A stretch of 64,000 bases of DNA from Hygrocybe punicea (taxonomy: Eukaryota > Basidiomycota > Agaricomycetes > Agaricales > Hygrophoraceae): positions 3,754,767 through 3,818,766 of the forward strand of contig OY744469.1 of NCBI GenBank assembly GCA_963556145.1, given 5' to 3'. The first letter of the stretch is position 1, and every line of letters starts with the position of its first letter. Of the stretch, positions 33,180-44,026 are shown piece after piece. The notes beneath the pieces were generated by a model. The model made no database searches. It worked only from the letters and a program-made list of their open reading frames with translations, and was not told where the DNA came from. Made by a program: the position numbers and the translations under genes.

Positions 33180-33660
33180 AGTTCTCCCCATTCTCCCTAT
33201 TTCTCCTCCCCGTCTCCTCCACACACACTCTCCCCATTCCTTCTATATCTCCCTGCTCCTCCACTCCTGCTCTCTCTTCCCTCCCTTCTCTATCTCCCTG
33301 CTCTCCCTCTCTCACTCTCCCCGATGCCTCCCTCTCTACTCCTTCCCACTCCCTCCCTCTCCGCTTCCTGATACCTCCCTCTCCACTCTCTGTCCCCCAG
33401 TCCCTCTCTGTCCCCTCCCTGTTCCCTCTCTGTTCCCCTCTCTCCGCTCCCTGTCTTTCTCTCCGCTGCCTCTTCCCCCTCCCTGTTCCCTCTCTCCTCC
33501 CTGCTCTCTCCTCTCCTCTCTCTCTCCCCTCTCTGTTCCCTCTCTCCCCCTTCTCCTCCACCCCCGTGCTCTCTCTCTCCCCTCCGTTCCCTATCTCTCC
33601 CTGTGCCCCCGCTCTCCCGCTCCTCCCCACTCTCCCTCTCCTCCGGGCTAGACTGTCCAC
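33180..33660. repeat. Polypyrimidine tract, degenerate CTCCCTST-type repeat
   Basis: Almost 500 bp of C/T with scattered G (ctccctctctgttccctctctcc). The purine strand equivalent occurs at 31736-31880 and 32415-32640. It makes long Ser/Pro/Leu and Glu/Arg/Gly ORFs in all frames, which are not genes. The flanking stretch 32690-33180 has no recognised gene. Confidence 0.85.
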
Positions 33661-33723
33661 GGTATGTTCGACGCAACAGGGGTGTCGCGAGGTGCGAGGT
33701 GCGAGGGCTGGAGGGCATCCGGC

Positions 33724-33777
33724 ACCTCGCGAATGCTGCCTTCACGTCAATTGACGTGATGGACGGTGTCGCAAGGT
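33724..33777. repeat. 55 bp palindromic unit, copy 10
   Basis: acctcgcgaa ... cacgtcaattgacgtg ... gtcgcaaggt. Confidence 0.85.
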
Positions 33778-33792
33778 GCGAGAGAAGAGGGG

Positions 33793-33833
33793 GCACCCCG
33801 CAAACGCCACACCCACGTCAATCGATGTGGGGG
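33793..33833. repeat. 55 bp palindromic unit, copy 11 (partial)
   Basis: accccgcaaa ... cccacgtcaatcgatgtggg; right outer arm missing. Confidence 0.6.
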
Positions 33834-34009
33834 TATCACTAGGGTCCCCGTTCCCTCTCTTCCCTCCTCGCTCTCTCAGATTCTAGAGAGGTTCGAAATA
33901 GAGATTTATATAATTGCAAAACATGGAAATGCTCAGAAAACATATCTAAAATACATGGCGGTGACATCAACAGAGGTTCATATACTCTAAGAAGAGGTTG
34001 GCCAATTTT

Positions 34010-34130
34010 CGGGGGGAGCCTCCCAAGACCCAGGCCTCGAAGGCCACATCTCCCTCACATAAGAATCCCCCCCTTGAAGGCTGTGGGAACCTCCCCGAAG
34101 TCCTGCCCAAGGTGACTCTGAGAGAGGATC
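34010..34130. repeat. Inverted repeat arm (right), partner at 31405-31515
   Basis: Reverse complement of the left arm (gggaacctccccgaagtcctgcc ...). See the left arm. Confidence 0.6.
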
Positions 34131-34408
34131 TAGCACGAGATAGTGGATGAGAGGAGGTATCCCCAGAGATTGGACAGGTTGATTAGTACGATAGCACTAA
34201 ATCACGCTTTCATATGAATATAAATATGATCCTGAAGTCTTGCTTGCACCAACCAGCCATAACCACACGGTATCCCGACATCCAGAGACAGCACCTGTCC
34301 TTACCCCAGCCCATCACCTCTCCTGTGTCTGGATCATGGAGACGACTCCTCGCCTATCACGGAGCTTTTGTGCTCACTTTACCCTTAACCTTTACCCTTC
34401 ACCTGCTC

Positions 34409-35213
34409 ATGCCTGCCCAAGTTGTCTCCACGACGCGTAGTGTCAATGTTGTAACCATTCAGCTCACACAACAGGATCAAGACGAGCATATCGTTATCAC
34501 ACCAACTGAACCAGGGCCTCTGGTACGTCTCATATTTTCACAGATGTTAATTCGGTGTTGACATATTTCTACAGCTAATCGTCATCAAACACCCTACCAA
34601 CCGCACAGATATTAACGTGAAAAGCGACTCAGAAAGTTAATGTTTTTTTACAGCATCAGATTATGATTTAATGGACTCTTTGATGCGACGAAAGTAAGTG
34701 GTCTTCTCTTTTGAATTTGAGTACTTATGTTCATTAAAAATATCTTGTATGGCCCATAGAACCTTCGACGACGATGACGACGACGACGACGACGACAAGT
34801 CAATTGATCCCATTACTGTGAACCCCTCAGCTTTAGACAACTCCCCCAGCAAATCTTCAAACACGAGCAAAACGGAGTCAGAAGACACCGTCTTCCTGAC
34901 GGACATTCTCGAAAATCACAACGCAACACCCAAATCCAAACAATTTATTTTGTTCTGCATTGAAAATCGCAGGCGCCTCAAAGCAGAAGTCAAGGTAAAT
35001 ATTTATTGTATCTTACTATCGAGTACCTCTCACGCATTACCCTAGGACAAACTTGAAGATGTTACCCTCCAGGAGACCGGTGGGATTAATCCCACCATTG
35101 ATCCCACCAGTCCCCGCGATGTCACACCGATGAATGCCAAACGCTGTTGCAAAATTCCTGATGGTCCTACCATCTCCAGTTTCCAAGCTGGAAAACGGTT
35201 CAAAGATAAATAG
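34409..35213 (+). CDS. Uncharacterised spliced gene with poly-Asp run
   Basis: Exons suggested: 34409-34522, 34575 to about 34635, about 34654-34694, 34761-34995 and about 35045-35213. Introns with good GT-AG borders lie at 34523-34574, 34695-34760 and 34996-35044. The junction near 34636-34653 would need an 18 nt intron, which is implausibly short, so one boundary is wrong or the gene is damaged. The product, about 200 residues, starts MPAQVVSTTRSVNVV. It has a run of ten Asp encoded by gacgac repeats, a helix-like segment KQFILFCIENRRRLKAEVK, and ends GKRFKDK. No family recognised. It could be a host gene or a partner gene of the transposase that follows. Confidence 0.5.
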
Positions 35214-35354
35214 TATAGTACTAGTTCTTCTTGCTGTATCATATTCTCGTCTACTCATAGACTCTTGTTGCACCATAAAATAAATTCTTTCTGAGGTCCT
35301 TGCTTCATGATGTGTCAACCTTGAGCGCGTCATGTCCTGAGCACGTCTTGTAAC

Positions 35355-38300
35355 ATGCCTCAACTCTTCGCGTGTTTCTGTCCAAGCTGCAACGGCGCTC
35401 ACATTTCTGCAGAAATAAAGCGAACTCACGAATGTGCTGTCAATAGAGCAAGACTATCGACAAGCACTTCAGCCAGTACGGCAGGCCGACTTCGTCATAT
35501 CATACCTCGGAGCCAGCATTCATCTGGACCCATCCCCCGCAGTTTCCCCCCTTCGCGCCAGCAGGTGGAATTGTCATTCCCTGATCTAGATTTCCCAGCG
35601 CGAACCTCTGCCGAGGTAGTTGAACAAGAAATGCTTGACCATGGTACCATGACTGGCGAGGATCTAGACATTCAAACCTTTGGATCTGCCCTTCTGAACC
35701 TTGGACCTAACATACACGACCCTCGGGTTCTTACAGGCCTCGTTGACTACCATTCTATTCACAACTTGGCTGTGCATGCCGGTTCTGTTCCGCTCACCTC
35801 TCATATTGCTCACAGACCTCCAGCTCGTGACCCTATAGACACTGAGATTCAGCAGCGTTTCTGAAATATGCTAGAAGAAGGGTTAGCACACGAAATGGCC
35901 CAGGAAGCATCTGATTCTGATCATGACGAGGTATTGGATGACGAATATGCTGGATGTGAGCTTGTTGATGCCGATGAAGAAGAACAAGAAGGGGCTGATA
36001 ACGAGCAAGGTGAGGACAGTGAGGATTCGGATGCTGATGTACCAGATGCTCCTGTCAGCCTTGGTGTAGCTGATGAAGACCACCCGGATCCATTCGCACC
36101 AACAGACATTAGCATCAAGGCTGTCGATCTCTCCTCGCAGCCCCCTCATCTACAGGTTATCTATGCCCTCGTTACTTGGCTACATCTCCAGTTCCACTTG
36201 CCGCGAATTGCCTGCCACGCTGTACTATCAATCCTCGCATGTATCCTCTTTTTCCTCAACCCTAATTGTGAAGTTCCCCTGCGCACGCTTCAATCAGCAA
36301 ATGCCATCCTCTCTCTCGATGTCCCTGTTCATATCCTTGCAGTCTGTCCCAATTGCAAGGAAGTTTATCCTGAGTATGCTTTGGATTCAGCGGAGAATCT
36401 CTGTTTCCGCTGCCAGTCTCCTGTATTCACTTCAGAATTCACTCAGTGAGGGAAACGACGCAAGAATATCCCACTTCTTCGGTATCCTTACCTGTCAATT
36501 AGTGAACAGTTACCATCAATCATCTCCCCTCCAGGTGTCGAGGAACTCTTAGATGAATGGTGCACGAGAACTCGCCAAGAAGGCCTGTACCAGGACATTT
36601 TCGATGGTGGGGTTTGTAAAGGGCTTCGTGCCCATGACAACTCCCTTTTTTTCTCCAACAGCATACATGAACGTCATGGACCCAACGATGAGCTCCGAAT
36701 TGGGGTCACCCTTGGCGCCAATTGGTGGGTTTCTCTATCATACCTCATTATATTTTATATCATTTAATAACCATCATTAGGTTCTCATATATACGTAGTA
36801 ATATTGCACCGTCACATTCCTCAGCTCCAATCTCATTTTCTATTGCAAATTTACCAATCGAATATCGGTATGATGCCCTCTAACATGTTTAGTAGTTGAC
36901 AGATTGATTAGCATCAGATACCGGACATCAAACCTCATGTGCACCAGTATCATGCCTGGTCCTAAGGAACAAACAGCTGATGAGCTGCAACGCCATCTCC
37001 GACCTATCGTCAGTGACTTACTTCAATTGTGGAAGCAAGGTATCTTGATACCAATGACTTCATGCCCTCTTGGTATGTTCAATCATATAGCCATATTTCT
37101 CATTAATTAGTTGTCAAGGTCGTCTCATTCGAGTTATCTTAATTGCAATTGTTTGCGACAAACCCGCAGCCCACAAATTAGCAGGGTTTGGTGCTTCATT
37201 GCATACACATTTTTGTATGGAATGTTGGATTTGTCAGAAGGACAAGGTGTCCCCATCTTCTTTCGAACACGGAGGCGAGTAGTGTTACATTATGAATTTA
37301 AAATCTTGTTTATGCATGGACTTGGTGCAGGGTTTCCTCCATGAACTGATGCTGAGCAATGCAAACTGGGTGAGGAATATGCCAAGCTGACAACAAACAG
37401 GGAACGGGATAACTTTGTACATGATCATGCTACACGGTATACACAACTATCTCGCTTACCCTACTTTGATATCGTCCGACAAACGGTTATTGACCCCATG
37501 CATAACCTATATCTGGGAATGTTCCTCCGTCTTCTTTGTCAGCTACAAGACTCACTACTATTTAGGGCTTGTCAAGCACCACTTTTACGGAATCTGGGTC
37601 CAAGGGAAAATTCTTCGTAATAACCATGAGCTCAAGACCTTCCATGAGATGCTAAACGACGTGTGTTCATATTATTTCCTCATTGTCCTTCTCACATTAG
37701 GTGCAGTTTGTCTTGCCTGGTACCTGTGGCAGGCTTCCAACCGATATCGGGATGCCCTCTGGAGGATCACTCACAGCTGATCAATGGTTCCTTCTTGCGA
37801 CGGTCCAGGGACCAATAATTGTGACTTTCAATGATGTTTGATTGTAGTATTAATATTGTACATACTAATATTTTAACAGATCCCTGAACCGTGGCGAGCT
37901 TGCCTGCCAAAAGACCACGAAATCCTCAAGAATAATCAAGTTAATGCCATCCAACAAGTTGAAGCTGCGAAGGAAGCCAAGAAACAGAAGGTGGAGGAAA
38001 CTCGAAAAGCCAAGAAAGCCGATAAGGAGAGGATAGCGGCAGAAAAGAAGGTGGAAAGGGAGAGGGTAGCGGCGGAGAAGAAGGCTGAGAAGGAGAGGGT
38101 GGCAGCGGAGAAGAAAGTGGGGAGACCAGGTGCAGTGATAGATAAGCAAACAGAGAAGGAGAGGATAGCGACAGAAAAGAAGGTGGAGAGGGAGGGTAGT
38201 GGTGGAGAAGAAGGCCGAGAAAGAGAGGGTGGCAGTGGAGAAGAAGACGAAGAAGAAGGACGAGAAGGAGAGGGTAGCGGCAGAGAAGAAGGCCGAGAAA

Positions 38301-39364
38301 GAGAGGATAGCGGCAGAAAAAGCTCAGCGCAAGGTAACCTGCTGTTACCAATAAGCCTTCCCTGCTAATCAGTGACTGTAGGCTGGTACAAGATCCAACG
38401 AAGTCCTGCAGCAGCCTGAGGGTAATGGAGATCCAGCAGATCTGGACGCCGTGGACGGTGAACCTCTGAAATTCAGTCTACACCCTGACGATCCAAAGAA
38501 CTTTCTCAAGCTTTCATCGGCCCTTATGCTATTAGCCAAGAGAACAATTACATCTCAAGAAATTGTTGAGGCCGATATTCTGCTTCGTGAATACTGCGCT
38601 GAGCTCATATCAGTTAAGCTTTCAATTTCTGTCCCACAAGTACCACGCTCACAATATTTCAGCTCTATGGACCATCTTTGATGAGACCAAGGTTTTTGGA
38701 CTTTCCTCTTTAAACGCTTGAACCGTATCCTCAAGTCATACAAAACAAACAACCATGCGAATGGCAAGCTTGAAACAATATTTTTCCGCGAGTTTCATCG
38801 TACATGTCAATCAAGCCGAGTGGTGCATAAGAAGCAAAATATGATTCTAGACCTGACATTGTTTGCAGACATTTTCTTTGGCTTCTCAGCCACCAGAATC
38901 CTTACAGCGGGAAGTGGCGCGAATCATGCTAAAAGCTACAAATGAAGAAAGGGGCACTGTTGCCGCACTGGGTGCATTATCGAAAGAACTAGATGACACC
39001 TATGAGGACGGTACGTATTAATATTACATCTCACTTTATAAGCCATAGCGACCTGGACACCACTACTAGCAAACTGGCACTGCATCTTATCTCCACGACA
39101 TGAGCGGAAGATGATGAGCAATGACACGTATCGTGTGCTTGCATGGACACTCTGTGCACAGTGTCCAGAACAGCCAGTTCACTGCCAATCCGAGCGACCC
39201 CGGAGTATACACAGCATTCCCCTCGATCAAACGGCGACATTTTACGACTACATAATTATGAATGGTTCTCGTTACTATGCCTCTTCTGCAGTTGGCTCTT
39301 CTCGTGCATCCTTGGTCGAAGTCAACCTGGGCAACCCAACTGATCGCCAAATTCACCATGGTGA
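35355..39364 (+). pseudogene. CACTA (tnp2-type) transposase pseudogene
   Basis: Collinear pieces of one spliced gene. N-terminal zinc motif FCPSCNGAHIS; acidic region near 35930-36080; CPNCKEVYPEYAL ... CFRCQSP near 36340-36420; then RYPYLSISEQLPSII, GLYQDIFDGGVCKGL, SIMPGPKEQT, CDKPAAHKLAGF and the hallmark YFDIVRQTVIDPMHNLYLGM near 37460-37520. The C-terminal part includes FWTFLFERLNRILKSYKTNNH near 38700. Stops include TGA codons at 35862, 36448 and 37343, where CGA is the likely ancestor. A Lys/Glu coiled-coil tract occupies 37960-38330. The frame is cut at GELL by element B1 and resumes at 44003 (DIFVFDQF), then ends at Z2. Confidence 0.75.
37960..38330 (+). repeat. Degenerate minisatellite coding Lys/Glu-rich coiled coil
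   Basis: Repeats of about 27 nt around gagaagaaggtggagaaggagagggt. In the transposase frame they encode KAEKERVAAEKK-type repeats; the frame is lost near 38195, after which Gly/Glu-rich translation follows. Confidence 0.7.
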
Positions 39365-39475
39365 GCTCCTGGTAAGGCACAGCACGGGTCAGAATTCCCG
39401 ACACCGCACCTGTACCCACAGAAACCGTACCCGCTCCGATGACGGGTACAACCCATACCCGTTATCTGCAGGTAC

Positions 39476-41156
39476 TGTTACGGATCGCTTCTGCAGCGGG
39501 CTCCGGCAACAATCAACTTAACAGGGGATCGGCTTCCAGAGGGGAGAACAGCAGCTTTCATTGTTGCTTACAGCTAAGACAACACTGCTAAGAAGGGGGG
39601 GGTCAAGGTCTAATGTCATTGCGAGCCGTGGGGGTTACCCAAAACAAGATGAGTCTGCCCCAAGAACCAGACTAAAACGTAAAGAAAGAAAAAGAAGAAA
39701 AAGTCCGAACCAACAACAAGAACAGTATATATAGTGACTGGTCTTGAGGGGAGGTAAATAGAAATACAACCATGAAGCCACAACATGTCCAACTCTACCA
39801 TGTGTTCACCATGAGGCGTACATGAGGCGTACATGAGGCGTCCTCATGTCGATGTTCTCACGATCCAACTGGAGGCCCAGGTGTCGTTGAGGATAGAAGA
39901 GGTCCGGATGACTCGGATGATTTGTCATCGGATCATGTGACATGCAGAATTGCCAATTCGGGGTCTACACTTGCTGTAACGGGCAAGTGTGCAGTTTGGC
40001 AAGTGCATTGCACGGTCGGGTCAAAGATGGGTATCGTCCAGTGTGGGGTTGGTGATGAGAGTGTCTTGAGGTAGCGTGGATATAGTGGCAAGGTTGGTAT
40101 GAAAGAAAATGAAGGAATGTATAGAGGAAAAAACCAACTGGGACAGTGGGCTAGTCGAGGTCAGACATGTGAACAGCATAAGCTGTACCGGATGACGATG
40201 TCTGTGTCAATGACGTATCGAGGGGCAGTGTCTTGTCCTGTGTGTGGAACAATGTGGTCCACCTGATGTCGGTATTTGTCCAAGAAAGGGTATCATTGTA
40301 AACGAGTGTGGGAGGTATCAAGATTATGGATGGAAAAGGATAAATGAACGTGGGTCCAGGTTTCGAGTCATGGCATGAGTGGCAAGCTGTGGGAACAAGT
40401 CGTCGGGTACTGCATTGAAGCGGTGTCATGCGAACAATATACGATAGGGGTTGGTTCACTGTTTGGGAAGTCGTATGGTCTGTGGTCGAAGTCCAAAAGA
40501 GTATGCTCCGGCGATGGTCGGATTGGAGAGAACAGTGAAATGTCTTGTGATTGGGGATTGTTCAGAGTTCGCATGCAGGTGAGGAATGTCGTCGGATCAT
40601 CAGGGAGGATAATGGTGGGCACAGGGTACGAATATGGAAACCAAATATCCGGGAATGGCAATTGTCAATTATGTGTCAATATATTGTCGAGGTGGAAGTC
40701 AGAAGTATCAATGGCGGAAGGGTTTCGGTGCCGATGCCAAATATAGATCATAACAAGGTAGAAACCGATCAGGAAGGTGATGGCAATGCTGCCAATAACA
40801 ATTACGGTAATGAGCTGTGTCGGGAGTACAGCCATTGTGATCAGTTTGTCGTGGGATAGCGTAAACAAGATATCGAAGGGAAAAGACAATGTCGGTGACG
40901 TCCATCGGCAAGGAGACTATTCGGGTACAACAAGGTCATGTGGGAGATGTCCATGGTCGGTCTGGATTGTTCTAGAAGAAAGGGCAAAAAGAGAACAAGA
41001 ATAAGAAAATACAAGGATGTCCAAATGAAGAAACAATGACATTGAAAGGAAGACAAAGGACAAAAAGAAATGAAAAAGGAAGGTGTGCAGTGCAGAATCG
41101 TCATGGTCGGTAACGGAATGGGCATCGGGGTTGGAAGCGGAGTTGGAAACGTAACA
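39476..41156 (-). mobile_element. LTR-like element W1 (5 bp TSD GGTAC), possible solo LTR
   Basis: 1,681 bp starting TGTTACGG and ending CGTAACA, flanked by exact GGTAC (39471-39475 and 41157-41161), inside B1. W2 (62625 to the window end) is an inverted copy with high similarity. No direct repeats at the ends and no pol genes. In the orientation of the conserved ORF (minus), a tatatata box lies about 250 bp before the end, as in an LTR with a long U3. It encodes a 56-residue membrane peptide plus a further conserved stretch. Confidence 0.75.
40665..40835 (-). CDS. Conserved 56-residue single-pass membrane peptide in W1
   Basis: ATG at 40835; reads MAVLPTQLITVIVIGSIAIT, then a hydrophobic continuation to about residue 30 (FLIGFYLVMIYIW) and a polar tail ending in TSDFHLDN. 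The copy in W2 (62944-63114) has the same length and the same TGA stop, with changes that are mainly conservative. Translation can continue in frame past the stop for about 97 residues in both copies. Function unknown. Confidence 0.5.
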   Translation of the reverse strand: MAVLPTQLITVIVIGSIAITFLIGFYLVMIYIWHRHRNPSAIDTSDFHLDNILTHN

Positions 41157-42129
41157 GGTACCCGCCATGTTCCATCCTAACTACCTCGCGAACAACGGGG
41201 ACGCGTCAATTGACGCGCTGTTTTGCGTGGGAAGTGTTTGAACAAATCCACACCAAGGGTTTCCGGAGTGCGTCGTTGACCGGGAAATTACCTTGTTGTC
41301 CTTTAGGAACAAGGATTTAGCTCTTTAATAACTCTGGGGTATTCCTGTTGGGTGGTTGGGTTGTGGTGTGAATCCTATCAAAGGTTAGCTTTGAGGGATA
41401 CAACAAATACTTGACAATAATATAAGTCAGATGTATGACTTATAGAGGATGAGTGAACAGTGAGGTCTTCCCTACTAAAGGTAAAGACTTTGAGTGACAA
41501 GAGGTATGCAAGAGTATAAGCGGATAATAACTCAAGCAAGTATGAACAGTGTAAGATGAACAAGTGTACAACAGTCAAGTATACAAGTAGCAAGTATACA
41601 ATGAGCAGAGGTACAACAGAGATGAGCGATAGATTATGGACGATGGGTGATAGGCGATGGGTGATGGGCGATGTAACAGTAGATGTCAAACAAAAGGGAG
41701 GTGTGACAAAATACTATGTACAGAATGAATGAACTGAACAATAGGCAAGTAGGATTGATAATCAAGATATCGGACTTTATTCCGAAGCTTCAAACGCACA
41801 TTGGCTACTAGTGCAGAATAAAGTACTGGGATATCTTTGGTGATGATCAATAGAACTTGAAAGAAGATGAATGTGACTGTACTACATGACAGAACACAAA
41901 GAAAATATATCAAACAAGTAATAAGGGAGTATCAATATAACTGCAATTGATATCCTTAAACAAATGAATGATGACTTGAACTGCAATTGGTATTTGAAGT
42001 ACTACTACACAAGTAATACAAACAAACACAGAGGGGTGAATCAGAATCTGGGAGAGGGACTGTCCTGTGACTGGGCCTGTCAGATTAGGTGACTGAGCCA
42101 TCTCCAGCAGAAACTGGGCTCTATATATA

Positions 42130-42520
42130 CCTATTCTACAGCAGGAGTCATACTGAGTCATAGAATGGTATATGAAATGGAGAGCATAGGATATGACTCA
42201 TAGGGAGTCATATAGGGGAGAGGCATAGGTTTATGACTCATAAGGAGTCATAATGATGAAAGGCATGGGGGGGTTATGACTCATAAGGAGTCATAAGAAA
42301 GGAAGGCATGGGTTTGTGACTCATACAGAGTCAATTAATGAGTCACATAGGTATTATAATCAAAGGAGGGGGCATAATGAGTCAGAAATAGTCATAATTA
42401 GTCATGGGTGGTCATAATGAGTCATGGGGGGTCATGAGTATGTCATAAGGGTCATAATTTGTCATGGATAGACCAATGAGTCACATTTGATGGGAGTGAG
42501 TCATGTTGCTGGTCCAATCT
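42130..42520. promoter_or_regulatory. Cluster of TGACTCA (GCN4/AP-1-type) motifs
   Basis: Roughly 20 occurrences of gagtcat or its complement atgactc within 400 bp, several as the full palindromic consensus atgactcat, often spaced as pairs (tatgactcataaggagtcata). In fungi this is the binding site of Gcn4/CPC1-type bZIP activators. Whether it is bound is inference; it may simply be a degenerate tandem repeat. Confidence 0.55.
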
Positions 42521-42609
42521 TGGGTGTGTGAATCAAAGGCAAGGGCTGTGCCAGGCTATGCTTCTAGAATCATCTTCCTGAGGCTGTGCTTCTTGATCAA
42601 TTGATGCCA

Positions 42610-42990
42610 TGCCATGTGTGTATCCTTATCAGTTAAGAAAAAGATAAGATCTGGGCTGGGCTGTATTTGATCAATTGATATGAAATGTGATGTGCTTCTT
42701 GATCAGGGAATGATGGGTGGCATGTGTTATCTCTATGATTGGAGATAAGGATGTGGCTGTGCTTCTTGTGCTTCTTTGGCCTCTGATAAGATGTTTTGGG
42801 GGCCTTATCAGTTAAGATAAGGGTATTCCTTCATTTCTTCTGCATAGATAAGGGTTTTCTTGCATGTCCCTTCTGTAGATAAGGGTTTCCTTGCATGTCC
42901 CTTGTATAGATAAGGGTTTCATGTATGTCCTATGTGCAGATAAGGATTTCCTGTGTGTCCTATATGCAGATAAGGGTATTCCTTTCTACT
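42610..42990. repeat. Tandem repeat with GATAAG motifs
   Basis: About six copies of a 30 bp unit (gcagataagggtttccttgcatgtcc) at 42845-42990, plus scattered gataag words from 42615. About a dozen AGATAAG sites are potential GATA-factor sites, next to the TGACTCA cluster. Confidence 0.65.
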
Positions 42991-43182
42991 CCATATGCAG
43001 ATGGGGGCATTCCAGTATGAATGGTCCTTGTAATGTGATGTGTGCTGTAGGGATGGTGACTAGTGACAGCATATTACTATGTTTTGATCCGAATCCTGTT
43101 TGGATCATGACAGCGCTCCATCTGTTTTCGCGAGGTTGGGTTGGGGCCAGGGACTTTCCATGGGCGTCCCCGCGTGTTAACT

Positions 43183-43238
43183 ACCTCGCGAACAACGGGA
43201 GCATGTCAATTGACGTGCTCCGTCTGTTTTCGCGAGGT
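43183..43238. repeat. 55 bp palindromic unit, copy 13
   Basis: acctcgcgaa ... gggagcatgtcaattgac-gtgctcc ... ttttcgcgaggt, in B1. Confidence 0.92.
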
Positions 43239-43274
43239 TGGATGGGGCTGGGCACTTTCCATGGGCGTCCGCAC

Positions 43275-43308
43275 GTCAATTGACGCGGCCAGGGCGTTTT
43301 CGCGAGGT
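43275..43308. repeat. 55 bp palindromic unit, copy 14 (right half)
   Basis: gtcaattgacgcgg ... cgcgaggt; left arm replaced by tttccatgggcgtcc. Confidence 0.7.
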
Positions 43309-43372
43309 GGGACCGTTTTCGCGAGGTTGGATGGGGCCGGGGACTTTCCCTGGGCGTCCACACATGCTAACT

Positions 43373-43428
43373 ACCTCGCGAACAACGGGGACGCGTCAAT
43401 TGACGCGCTCCGTCTGTTTTTGCGAGGT
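43373..43428. repeat. 55 bp palindromic unit, copy 15
   Basis: acctcgcgaacaacggggacgcg with centre gtcaattgac and right arm tttttgcgaggt. Confidence 0.9.
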
Positions 43429-43464
43429 TGGATGGGGCTGGGGACTTTCCATGGGCGTCCGCAC

Positions 43465-43498
43465 GTCAATTGACGCGGCCGGAGCGTGTTCGCGAGGT
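43465..43498. repeat. 55 bp palindromic unit, copy 16 (right half)
   Basis: gtcaattgacgcggccgg ... ttcgcgaggt. Copies 13-14 and 15-16 form a roughly 190 bp tandem duplication. Confidence 0.7.
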
Positions 43499-44002
43499 GG
43501 GACCGTTGTTGCTGTGTCCGTCTTCGTCCTCACCTCGTCCATTCCCCTCGTTAGCCGATGTTGTTGGGACTGGATTGGGGGGACGTACCTGGGCCGGTAG
43601 GTGGGCGCACCACCCTCCTGGCTTTCCTTTCTATCGTTGTCGTCACCATCGCGACTTTGGTGGTTCGTTTTTGGCGTGCGGGGTTGTCGTGGTTGTCGTT
43701 GTCGTTGTCGTTCGTGGGTTTTCTTGTTGTTGTTGTTGTTGTGTTTGCGCTTGTCACGGTTGTGGTAGCAAATATCACGCGAACTTAGCAAAAGTAAAGA
43801 AATTAATGTGAAAATAAAGTAAATAACAAAGAAAAAACCTAACTGGGGCTTGGGTTGACAGACCCGTGAAAACCCGTCACCCGCGGATAACAGGTACGGT
43901 TTTGACAAGGTGTGCAAACCGAAACACTGTACCCGAACCCGAATTAACCGTTTTGGAATAACCGCCGGTAAACCCGTACCCGTGCTGTGCCCTAGCTCCT
44001 GG

Positions 44003-44026
44003 ATATTTTTGTGTTTGATCAATTTC
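44003..44026 (+). pseudogene. Short continuation of the tnp2 transposase frame after B1
   Basis: After the GCTCCTGG duplication the frame reads DIFVFDQF and is then cut by Z2. It shows that B1 inserted into, and Z2 truncated, the same gene. Confidence 0.65.

Larger units (their letters stand above)
41219..43112. mobile_element. LTR-like element V (4 bp TSD GCGC), inserted in a palindromic unit
   Basis: 1,894 bp beginning TGTTTTGCGTGGGAAG and ending TTTGGATCATGACA, flanked by GCGC at 41215-41218 and 43113-43116. Joining the flanks restores a standard palindromic unit, which confirms the insertion. No ORF of substance. A tatatata box lies near 42122. It holds clusters of GCN4-type and GATA-type motifs. 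It may be a solo LTR; no other copy is in the window. Confidence 0.7.
41183..43136. repeat. 55 bp palindromic unit, copy 12, split by element V
   Basis: Left 41183-41218 (acctcgcgaacaacggggacgcg..., centre gtcaattgac), right 43117-43136 (...ttttcgcgaggt); V and one GCGC lie between. Confidence 0.85.
39373..43994. mobile_element. hAT-like element B1 with nested LTR-like insertions W1 and V
   Basis: Left end TAAGGCACAGCACGGGT, right end complement of TAGGGCACAGCACGGGT, with exact 8 bp duplication GCTCCTGG at 39365-39372 and 43995-44002 inside the tnp2 gene. Removing W1 and V leaves about 1.04 kb, close to the 943 bp of B2. Contents: GGGTAC-type subterminal repeats, palindromic units, CAA/GTT-rich tracts and a T-rich intron-like segment. 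No transposase. Less CpG decay than B2. Confidence 0.88.

Noticed and set aside
33002..33796. ORFs of 168-250 codons on both strands at 33002-33796
   Set aside because: They are translations of the CT/GA tract.
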